Assembly: GCA_913060845.1 (NCBI GenBank)
Contig: CAJXVF010000167.1
Coordinates: 1 to 6,022 of the forward strand
Length of the DNA stretch: 6,022 nt
Direction: 5' to 3'
Source: an uncultured Alphaproteobacteria bacterium
GTDB lineage: Bacteria > Pseudomonadota > Alphaproteobacteria > Bin95
Positions 1-6,022 of the stretch are shown in pieces. The notes beneath the pieces are model-generated. The model was not told the origin of the DNA, did no database searches, and saw only the letters and a program-made list of their open reading frames with translations. Within the stretch, counting starts at the first letter, position 1. The number at the start of each line of letters is the position of its first letter. Position numbers and translations under genes: made by a program.

Positions 1-816
<816 letters not shown>

Positions 817-831
<15 letters not shown>

Positions 832-849
832 GAATCTTTTTGAGTCAGC
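817..849. repeat. 9-bp perfect inverted repeat carrying GANTC sites (ccrM operator candidate)
   Basis: GCTGACTCA (817-825) and TGAGTCAGC (841-849) are exact reverse complements separated by 15 bases. Each arm contains one GANTC site (820-824 and 842-846). A third GANTC (832-836) sits almost exactly at the centre of symmetry. The element spans the last codons of rnhB and the start of the rnhB-ccrM gap. As RNA it could also fold, but it has a 15-base loop and no following U-run, so it does not look like an intrinsic terminator. A protein or methylation-sensitive operator is my preferred reading. Confidence 0.6.
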
Positions 850-1469
850 ACCTTGGAGACGGGAGTGAATGTTCTACGATGATGAATCGTTACCCCTAAC
901 GAATACAACCCAGTTTTATGGGCAGGCACGCCATATCCTGCGTTTTGCTCCCAGCCATACCCAGGATATTGAATTGCGAGGTCGGCCATATATTGGTCCC
1001 GAGCGACCTTTGCAAAAATTGATGCGGCTGCAATTGAGGCCGAAATTCCGTCCCCTTTGACGACCGATTTGGTTTTGCAGGAGAGTTTCGGCGGCTGATT
1101 GCCATCAATTAGAGCGAGGCCGATGGGGGTTTCGATTTGCGCTTCCAACGCCTCAACGGCCCGTCTCATGGCAAGCTTAGTGGCGCCCAAAATGTTGAGG
1201 TCTTCGATTTCCCTTACCGACGCTTCTTCGAGGGCGATCAGCGCATGCGATTGAATTAGGGGTGCCAAAGCCTCTCGCTTTTTGCGGGAGAGCTGCTTTG
1301 AATCGCCGAGAGCATTGAGGAAATCTTGGGGCGCTGGCCGCTCGAACAAGAGCGCCGCGCAGGCAAACACAGGACCAGCCCAGGGGCCGCGGCCAACCTC
1401 ATCAACGCCGATGATGGGGCCTGTGATGCCCTCAGTACGGGCAGCTAGTTCTAAGGAAAAGTCTGGCAC
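828..1469 (-). CDS. rnhB: Ribonuclease HII
   Basis: RNase HII is a cytoplasmic endonuclease that cuts the RNA strand of RNA-DNA hybrids and starts removal of single ribonucleotides misinserted in DNA. The 213-residue product has the usual family length. Visible signatures are GVDEVGRGPWAGPV at 21-34 with catalytic D23 and E24, GDSKQLS at 55-61, IDGN with D122, KGDG with D140, and the conserved SIAAASIFAKVARD at 145-158. The spacing from D122 to D140 (18) equals that of the E. coli D108/D126 pair, so the four-carboxylate active site is complete. The start is GTG at 1469. An in-frame TAA lies just four codons upstream and no other start occurs before the first catalytic motif, yet no convincing ribosome site precedes it. 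The last codons, encoding LTQKDS, double as the GANTC-rich region upstream of ccrM. Identity is secure; only the strength of its translation start is uncertain. Confidence 0.96.
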
Positions 1470-1492
1470 GGGGGGCTGTTACTGATCTGTAG

Positions 1493-1550
1493 TCTCCCCC
1501 CTCACCCTGCCCTCTCCCCCGTTGGGGAAAGAGGGTTCAAGGAGAGAGGG
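1493..1550. repeat. Imperfect GC-rich palindromic intergenic repeat
   Basis: The core pairs CCCTCTCCCC (1510-1519) with GGGG, two unpaired A, then AAGAGGG (1524-1535), around a four-base loop. That gives a ten-pair stem with a small bulge. A second purine block, GGAGAGAGGG (1541-1550), could pair with the same left arm, and pyrimidine-rich CCCCCCTCACCC (1495-1506) precedes it. This composition matches the dispersed C-rich/G-rich palindromes found between genes in many proteobacteria (from memory). It lies between the acyl-CoA dehydrogenase stop and the rnhB start. It might slow or end transcription, but neither strand has a T-run after the stem, so I do not call it a terminator. Confidence 0.55.
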
Positions 1551-1573
1551 TATGACTGCAGAAGCAAAGGTAT

Positions 1574-2803
1574 TTACCGAGCAGCCCGAGGCGGCCAGTT
1601 AACCTGACGACGCATTTCCAGCTTAGCGATCTGCTGGCGATGCACTTCATCCGGGCCATCGGCAAAGCGAAGCGCACGCATGCGGCTCCACATGTAGGAC
1701 AGCTTGAACGCCTGGCTCATGGCACCGCCGCCATGGGCTTGCATCGAGTCATCAATCACCTGCAACGCCATGTTCGGTGCCGCGACTTTGATCATCGCGA
1801 TCTCCTGGCGTGCTTCCTTATTGCCAACCGTATCCATCATGTAGGCTGCTTTCAGCGTGAGCAGACGGCACATTTCGATGTTGATGCGGGCATTGGCGAC
1901 GCGTTCCAGGAAGTTGTCGCGCTCAGCCAAAGGCTTGTCCCAGGTGACGCGCTGTGTGGCGCGCTCACACATCATTTCCAGAGCGCGCTCGGCAACCCCT
2001 ATAATGCGCATGCAGTGATGGATGCGTCCTGGCCCAAGACGGCCCTGAGCGATTTCAAAGCCACGGCCTTCACCAAGTAGCAGGTTGGAGGCTGGAACGC
2101 GCACATTCTCAAACAAAACTTCACCATGGCCGTGCGGCGCATCGTCGAAGCCCATAACATTCAGCATCCGCTCGATTTTGATGCCCGGGGTGTCGCGGGG
2201 GACCAGGATCATGGACTGCTGGCGATATGTCGGCGCAGATGGATCGGTCTTGCCCATCAGGATCAGGATTTTGCAGCGTGGGTCGCCGATACCGCTGGTC
2301 CACCATTTACGACCGTTGATGACGTATTCGTCGCCATCGCGTTCAATCCGGCACTCAATATTGGTGGCGTCGGAGGATGCGACCGCAGGTTCGGTCATTG
2401 CGAAGGCGGAGCGCATTTCACCGTTCAGCAGCGGCTCCAGCCATTCTTTCTTGTGCTCCGGCGTGCCGTAACGCTCTAGCACTTCCATGTTGCCGGTATC
2501 CGGTGCGGAGCAGTTGAATGCTTCAGACGCCCAATGAACGCGGCCCATGATTTCGCAAACTGGCGCGTATTCGAGATTGGTGAGGCCAGCGCCGTTCAGG
2601 CTTTCCGGCAGGAAGTAGTTCCAGAGGCCCTCATCCTTGGCCTTCTGCTTCACTTCTTCCAGGATCGGCACGATCTTCCAGCGATTATCGCCTTCTTCAA
2701 GCTGATCATAATATTTCTGCTCATTCGGCAGAATGTAACGGTCCATGAAGTCTTCTACGCGTGCGCAGACTTCCTTGGTTTGATCGGAATAATCGAAATG
2801 CAT
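1574..2803 (-). CDS. Acyl-CoA dehydrogenase, ACAD10/11-like
   Basis: This is a cytoplasmic FAD flavoprotein expected to oxidise an acyl-CoA to the 2,3-enoyl-CoA and pass electrons to electron-transfer flavoprotein. At 409 residues it is full length for the single-domain bacterial form. The helical N-terminal domain covers about 1-130. The middle beta domain has [14 protein letters not shown] at 135-148 and NGRKWWTSG at 163-171. The C-terminal helical domain includes [10 protein letters not shown] at 355-364 and [11 protein letters not shown] at 379-389. Aligned by eye to the medium-chain enzyme, D382 occupies the place of the catalytic Glu of the Y-E-G-T motif. The G-P-D-E-V-H signature is characteristic of the ACAD10/ACAD11 subgroup. 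ATG at 2803 is preceded by GGGAGGGGA seven bases upstream, a strong ribosome site. It follows the methyltransferase gene by 78 bases on the same strand. Substrate chain length cannot be read from the sequence. Confidence 0.92.
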   Translation of the reverse strand: MHFDYSDQTKEVCARVEDFMDRYILPNEQKYYDQLEEGDNRWKIVPILEEVKQKAKDEGLWNYFLPESLNGAGLTNLEYAPVCEIMGRVHWASEAFNCSAPDTGNMEVLERYGTPEHKKEWLEPLLNGEMRSAFAMTEPAVASSDATNIECRIERDGDEYVINGRKWWTSGIGDPRCKILILMGKTDPSAPTYRQQSMILVPRDTPGIKIERMLNVMGFDDAPHGHGEVLFENVRVPASNLLLGEGRGFEIAQGRLGPGRIHHCMRIIGVAERALEMMCERATQRVTWDKPLAERDNFLERVANARINIEMCRLLTLKAAYMMDTVGNKEARQEIAMIKVAAPNMALQVIDDSMQAHGGGAMSQAFKLSYMWSRMRALRFADGPDEVHRQQIAKLEMRRQVNWPPRAAR

Positions 2804-2881
2804 AGATGTCCCCTCCCGGGCAGGCTTTTTGATATGTCTGACACAAGCTTAAACCGATGCCACCGGGCGGGCCAAGCCCTA
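2804..2881. other. 78-base gap between two co-directional genes
   Basis: On the minus strand the gap starts GC-rich after the methyltransferase stop and becomes AT-rich in the middle. It ends in the strong ribosome site of the acyl-CoA dehydrogenase (GGGAGGGGA, 2818-2810). A small palindrome TGTCTGACA lies at 2836-2844, and AAGCTT at 2846-2851. I see no convincing promoter or terminator. The dehydrogenase could be read through from the upstream gene or have its own promoter here. Confidence 0.4.
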
Positions 2882-4135
2882 TCAATCGGCGCGGCGAAGC
2901 CACATGAGATTGAGGCCGTTCAGGCCACTGAAGAGCGCCTGAAAATCCCTTAGGAATGCGTCGTCAGTCAGGCTGGCGTCTGCCTTCCGGATATCTCGCA
3001 GAATATCGCTGAGTGCAGATACACCATCCACCCGCCGTAGAATCGCTGGCGCCCGGCGTGGGAAAATCCGCGTCAGCTTTACCCCCATGGTATCAGCGAC
3101 CAGCTTGCCACTACGCGCAGCGTTTGCGAGCGCGTCCCGACTTTCAGGGTCACGAAGCACAGGAACCCAATTTAAGTCGCTAGGTTGGGCTGCAGCGTCC
3201 CCAGCATGGGCAACATCCGCCAAGTAAGCGACATGGGTCGTCATATTTCCGGCTAGGCGTTCTGCCAAAATGGCCCGGTCTAGCGGAGACAGCACCGATG
3301 TCGCCGCAATTAACTTGGGATCAGTCAGATAGACTGCGGGCTCATAGCGAGCGGGCTCAATGAACGAGACCACGCTCATGCTCGCGCAAGCAGCAAGAGC
3401 TGCGAAATCACTAACCGTGTAAGCACGGTCGCGGGCATGCAGCAGCAGGTCATAGAACCCTGCTTCCCCGCCATCCAGATGATCGCGCACAAATGGGTTG
3501 CGCTTTAGCCAATTTGACGCCGGCAGGTCTTTGAACAGACGTTGCCCAATTGCGAGCCGCTGTTCTGGCGGCAAATCCGTCGGTGCCAGCGTTTCCGCCA
3601 TCTCCTGCATGTCGTATACGCCGCGTCGACCAAGCGCACCGTAGACCATGACGCCCATGCCGCCATCAGGCTTCAACACAGCCTTAAGCGCCGCGAGCCC
3701 GGCCTCTGGCTCATCCAGATGGTGCAGCACGCCACAGCAATCGACATAATCAAAATCACCGCCGACGAGCGCTTTTGCTTCAAGCAGTGACCCCTGGACG
3801 AAACGGATATTGGTAAGGCCGCGCACTTCTGCCCGCGCCTCAGCTACAGCCTGGGACGCAGGTGAAAGGTCAAGCCAGACGACCTCCCCCTCAAGACCAC
3901 GCGACGCCATATGCTGCGCCAACTGAATGGCACCGTCGCCGGTGCCGCCGCCTGCCACCAGTGCCCGGAACGGTGACGGCAGATGGCCTTGAAATAGGTA
4001 GTGCTCAACTTCAGCCAAGCGGCTGGGCGAGCCTTCAATCAGGCGTTTTGCCTCATACGCCGGATCGCGGGTGGGATATGGGTAGGCCACATAGTGGTCA
4101 GCAACAGCCTTGTCTTGAGATTCCGGCACACGCAT
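2882..4135 (-). CDS. Class I SAM-dependent methyltransferase, substrate unknown
   Basis: The 417-residue product has a Rossmann-type methyltransferase core. Motif I VAGGGTGDG is at 60-68, and the acidic residue that would bind the SAM ribose is D89 in WLDLSP. Motif IV DYVDCCGVLHHLDEP is at 129-143, and the LKPDGGMGVMVYG strand is at 154-166. The N-terminus carries Y-x-x-Y-P-Y-P-T-R-D-P (15-25), an aromatic/proline motif seen before the fold in a subset of bacterial methyltransferases. About 230 residues follow the core (190-417). They look helical and soluble, and I recognise no domain in them; they may form a lid or substrate-binding part. No signal peptide or membrane segment is apparent, so it is cytoplasmic. 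ATG at 4135 has GGAAGAGG a few bases upstream. It is divergent from the GMC oxidoreductase. A small-molecule substrate seems more likely than DNA, since there is no NPPY or DPPY motif. Confidence 0.85.
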   Translation of the reverse strand: MRVPESQDKAVADHYVAYPYPTRDPAYEAKRLIEGSPSRLAEVEHYLFQGHLPSPFRALVAGGGTGDGAIQLAQHMASRGLEGEVVWLDLSPASQAVAEARAEVRGLTNIRFVQGSLLEAKALVGGDFDYVDCCGVLHHLDEPEAGLAALKAVLKPDGGMGVMVYGALGRRGVYDMQEMAETLAPTDLPPEQRLAIGQRLFKDLPASNWLKRNPFVRDHLDGGEAGFYDLLLHARDRAYTVSDFAALAACASMSVVSFIEPARYEPAVYLTDPKLIAATSVLSPLDRAILAERLAGNMTTHVAYLADVAHAGDAAAQPSDLNWVPVLRDPESRDALANAARSGKLVADTMGVKLTRIFPRRAPAILRRVDGVSALSDILRDIRKADASLTDDAFLRDFQALFSGLNGLNLMWLRRAD

Positions 4136-4204
4136 GTCGCCTCTTCCGTTGTCAGCTAATTGGGATAAGCTTTCCGCAAAAATTGGACAATAGGGATGGC
4201 TTCG
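4136..4204. promoter_or_regulatory. Divergent intergenic region of the methyltransferase and GMC genes
   Basis: This short AT-richer gap must hold both transcription starts unless the genes are read through from outside. Leftward, TTGTCC (4188-4183) followed by 17 bases and TATCCC is a weak promoter candidate for the methyltransferase. Rightward I find no box pair with proper spacing; TTGTCA (4149-4154) lacks a matching -10. A GATTC (GANTC) site lies just inside the methyltransferase gene at 4119-4123. Because the gap is so short, the two promoters probably overlap. Confidence 0.35.
4192..4196 (+). promoter_or_regulatory. Ribosome binding site of the GMC gene (decides the start)
   Basis: AGGGA lies eight bases upstream of ATG at 4205, a normal spacing. 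The earlier in-frame ATG at 4196 touches the AGGG and would leave no spacing, so the second ATG is preferred. The protein then begins MAETFNYVIVGAGSAG, as GMC enzymes commonly do. Confidence 0.6.
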
Positions 4205-5809
4205 ATGGCTGAAACGTTTAACTACGTAATCGTTGGCGCAGGCTCCGCAGGGTGCGTGCTGGCCAACCGGCTATCAGAAGACCCAAAAATCAGCGTTCTG
4301 TTGTTGGAAGCGGGCGGCCCGGACAAGAACTTCTGGATCCATGCGCCCATTGGCTTCGGCAAGCTGATGAACGATCCCCGCCACAACTGGATGTTTGAAA
4401 CGGACCCGGACCCGGCCACCGGCGACCGCAAGATCCCCATCCCGCGCGGCAAAGTCCTCGGCGGGTCGTCCTCCATCAACGGCATGCTGTATGTGCGCGG
4501 CCAGGGCCGCGACTATGACGGCTGGGGCCAGCTCGGCAATCGTGGCTGGGGCTATGAAGACGTCCTGCCCTATTTCAAGAAATCTGAGAATTTTCACGGC
4601 GATGCGGATGAATTCCACGGCAAAGGCGGCCCTCTAAATGTCGCCCCACCCAATGAACAACACCCGCTAGCTGATGTCTTCCTGGACGCTGCCGGCCAAG
4701 CCGGGCATACGATCAATCCTGATTATAATGGCGCCGACCAAGAAGGCTTCAGCTACGCCCAATCGACAATCGCATCCGGCAAACGTCATAGCACCGCGGC
4801 CGCATTCTTGGACCCAGCGAGGGGGCGGCCAAACCTGAAAATTGTCGTTCACGCGATGACCGAAGCCGTTCTTTTTGAAGGCAAGCGGGCAACTGGCGTT
4901 AAGTATCGGCAGGATGGCAACCTGACAAAAGCAATGGCTGGAAAGGCCGTCATCCTGGCTGCTGGTGCCGTCCAATCTCCACAATTGCTGGAGCTTTCAG
5001 GCGTTGGTGATCCAGACGTTCTGCAAGCAGCAGGCGTCGATGTGCGCCATGCGTTGAAAGGTGTGGGTGCAAATTATCAGGATCACTATGCCTGCCGCAT
5101 CAACTGGCGCGTCAAAAATATCGCCAGCATGAATGAGCGCAGCCATGGCCTCAGGAAAGTATGGGAAGGCGTGAAATTCATCACTGCCAAACAGGGTCTC
5201 TTGACCAACACGGCAGCGACTGTGATGGGCTTTGCCAGGACACGCCCAGAGTTTGAGACGCCCGATGTTCAGTTCTTCATGACGCCTGCAAGCTTTAAGA
5301 GCGCGGCTGACCGTACCCTGGACAGTGAGCCCGGTTTTACAATGGGGCCAACACAACTCCGCCCAGATAGCCGCGGGACCATCCATATCCGCAGCAACAA
5401 TGCCGCTGACGCCCCATCAATCCGGCCAAACCTACTATCGGTCAAAACGGACTGCGACGCCTTTATCGCAGCCATTAAAATCGCCCGCAAAATCGCTGAG
5501 CAACCAGCATTAGCGCCGCATATCTCATTTGAAATGAGCCCGGGACCGGATTGCGCAAGCCATAGTGAAATCCTGGACTATGTCCGCCGGACTGGCATGA
5601 CGATCTACCACCCGGTCGGCACGGCGAAGATGGGTGCAGCAACTGATCCTATGGCAGTAGTTGACGACAGGCTGCGTGTGCATGGATTGGAAGGGCTGAT
5701 GGTCGTGGATGCCTCGATCATGCCGCTACTTGTTTCTGGCAACACCAACGCGCCCGTCATTATGATAGCGGAAAAAGCGGCGGATATGATCAAGCAGGAC
5801 GCGGCTTAG
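4205..5809 (+). CDS. GMC-family FAD oxidoreductase (choline/alcohol dehydrogenase-like)
   Basis: GMC flavoenzymes oxidise an alcohol to an aldehyde using FAD; bacterial members of this type usually pass electrons to the respiratory chain. Numbering from ATG 4205 (534 residues), the FAD Rossmann motif GAGSAG is at 11-16 with LLLEAGG at 32-38. GMC signature 1, PRGKVLGGSSSINGMLYVRG, is at 80-99, and signature 2, GAVQSPQLLELSGVG, at 254-268. NYQDHY is at 290-295. The catalytic His is H469 in YHPVGTAKMG, and its Asn partner is most likely N513 in SGNTNAP. The 44-residue spacing equals that of H466/N510 in choline oxidase. Length and layout resemble AlkJ-type alcohol dehydrogenases and the many proteins annotated as choline dehydrogenase. 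No bet genes, regulator or transporter adjoin it, so choline is not supported by context. No signal peptide is seen. The alternative start at 4196 adds three residues. Confidence 0.93.
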   Translation: MAETFNYVIVGAGSAGCVLANRLSEDPKISVLLLEAGGPDKNFWIHAPIGFGKLMNDPRHNWMFETDPDPATGDRKIPIPRGKVLGGSSSINGMLYVRGQGRDYDGWGQLGNRGWGYEDVLPYFKKSENFHGDADEFHGKGGPLNVAPPNEQHPLADVFLDAAGQAGHTINPDYNGADQEGFSYAQSTIASGKRHSTAAAFLDPARGRPNLKIVVHAMTEAVLFEGKRATGVKYRQDGNLTKAMAGKAVILAAGAVQSPQLLELSGVGDPDVLQAAGVDVRHALKGVGANYQDHYACRINWRVKNIASMNERSHGLRKVWEGVKFITAKQGLLTNTAATVMGFARTRPEFETPDVQFFMTPASFKSAADRTLDSEPGFTMGPTQLRPDSRGTIHIRSNNAADAPSIRPNLLSVKTDCDAFIAAIKIARKIAEQPALAPHISFEMSPGPDCASHSEILDYVRRTGMTIYHPVGTAKMGAATDPMAVVDDRLRVHGLEGLMVVDASIMPLLVSGNTNAPVIMIAEKAADMIKQDAA

Positions 5810-5846
5810 GCGTGAAATACAAGGCCGATGCATAAAAATTTCACGC
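5810..5846. repeat. 9-bp perfect inverted repeat immediately after the GMC stop
   Basis: GCGTGAAAT (5810-5818) and ATTTCACGC (5838-5846) are exact reverse complements with a 19-base spacer. The left arm begins on the base after the TAG. The transcript could form a stem-loop that protects or ends the GMC mRNA. However, the loop is long and no T-run follows, so it is not a standard intrinsic terminator. Confidence 0.5.
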
Positions 5847-6022
5847 TGACGACCAAAGAGTTAATCCAGAAACAAACCTACGCCGTAAATCCTATAGAGG
5901 GTGGCGGCGTCTAGAACGGCATGAGGTCCGGACGCTTCCTGCGATCCGGGCCCCGGCTATTCAATGGTCTTAGAGCCCGTTTTAAAAGTTGTTGAGTGAT
6001 AACAGTGGGATGTGATTCCATC
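5847..6022. other. Non-coding right flank, no supported gene
   Basis: I see no gene here. The only plus-strand small ORF of note starts inside the preceding repeat (ATG 5828) and encodes 28 residues ending at TAG 5914, with a poor ribosome site and no recognisable similarity. On the minus strand, frames open to the right edge end within about 110 bases. One ends at 5911 and translates to an unfamiliar basic tail. The block GAGCCCGTTTTAAAAG (5973-5988) and the following bases could be the outer end of an IS5-type insertion sequence that continues past the edge. That is a resemblance from memory, at low confidence. Confidence 0.3.

Noticed and set aside
1510..1535. Intrinsic terminator after the acyl-CoA dehydrogenase
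   Set aside because: The hairpin is good but has no T-run on either strand, and its C-rich/G-rich make-up fits a dispersed repeat better.
2836..2844. Operator palindrome TGTCTGACA before the acyl-CoA dehydrogenase
   Set aside because: The four-base arms are too short to support a regulator site without conservation data.
1640..2953. Plus-strand open frames opposite the acyl-CoA dehydrogenase
   Set aside because: They are antisense shadows of a strongly conserved gene, and their products look like no known protein.
4274..4618. Minus-strand open frame opposite the GMC gene start
   Set aside because: It is antisense to the FAD-binding and signature 1 regions. It is rich in Ala/Val as expected from a mirrored GC-rich gene.
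5828..5914. 28-residue plus-strand ORF after the GMC gene
   Set aside because: It is short, has only a weak AAGG upstream, starts in the loop of an inverted repeat and has no recognisable sequence. It is not enough to call a gene.
5911..6021. Minus-strand frame open to the right edge (36 codons)
   Set aside because: It could be the tail of a gene outside the window, but the residues look unlike a conserved C-terminus and other frames are similarly open.

Overview
The window (about 57% GC by eye, not computed) looks like ordinary chromosome from an alphaproteobacterium. The main support is a recognisable cell-cycle DNA adenine methyltransferase of the CcrM type (GANTC specificity) directly downstream of rnhB, a pairing common in that class. 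GANTC itself is rare here: I count nine sites in 6 kb, where a random sequence would give about 23. The lineage below class level cannot be read from this sequence.

Layout from left to right. Positions 1-776 hold the minus-strand ccrM, whose C-terminal part lies off the left edge. Positions 828-1469 hold rnhB (RNase HII), also minus strand and upstream of ccrM. Positions 1470-1573 hold an imperfect GC-rich palindromic repeat of the dispersed intergenic type. Positions 1574-2803 (minus) encode an acyl-CoA dehydrogenase of the ACAD10/11-like subgroup. Positions 2882-4135 (minus) encode a class I SAM-dependent methyltransferase of unknown substrate. Positions 4136-4204 separate it from a divergent plus-strand GMC-family FAD oxidoreductase (4205-5809), similar to choline or alcohol dehydrogenases. 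The last 213 bases carry no convincing gene. They hold a 9-bp inverted repeat just after the GMC stop and, very tentatively, the start of an insertion-sequence end at the right edge.

The four left-hand genes all point left and could be partly co-transcribed. The palindromic repeat and the 78-base gap between the two metabolic genes leave room for separate transcripts. The acyl-CoA dehydrogenase and the GMC oxidoreductase would fit lipid or alcohol catabolism, but nothing ties either one to the methyltransferase.

The most interesting spot is the rnhB-ccrM junction. Four of the nine GANTC sites fall within 69 bases (820-888). Two of them sit in the arms of a perfect 9-bp inverted repeat and a third lies at its centre. 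A perfect DnaA box (TTATCCACA, 807-815) abuts this repeat, and a plausible promoter overlaps all of it. This reads as a compact switch that could couple ccrM expression to DNA methylation state and DnaA.
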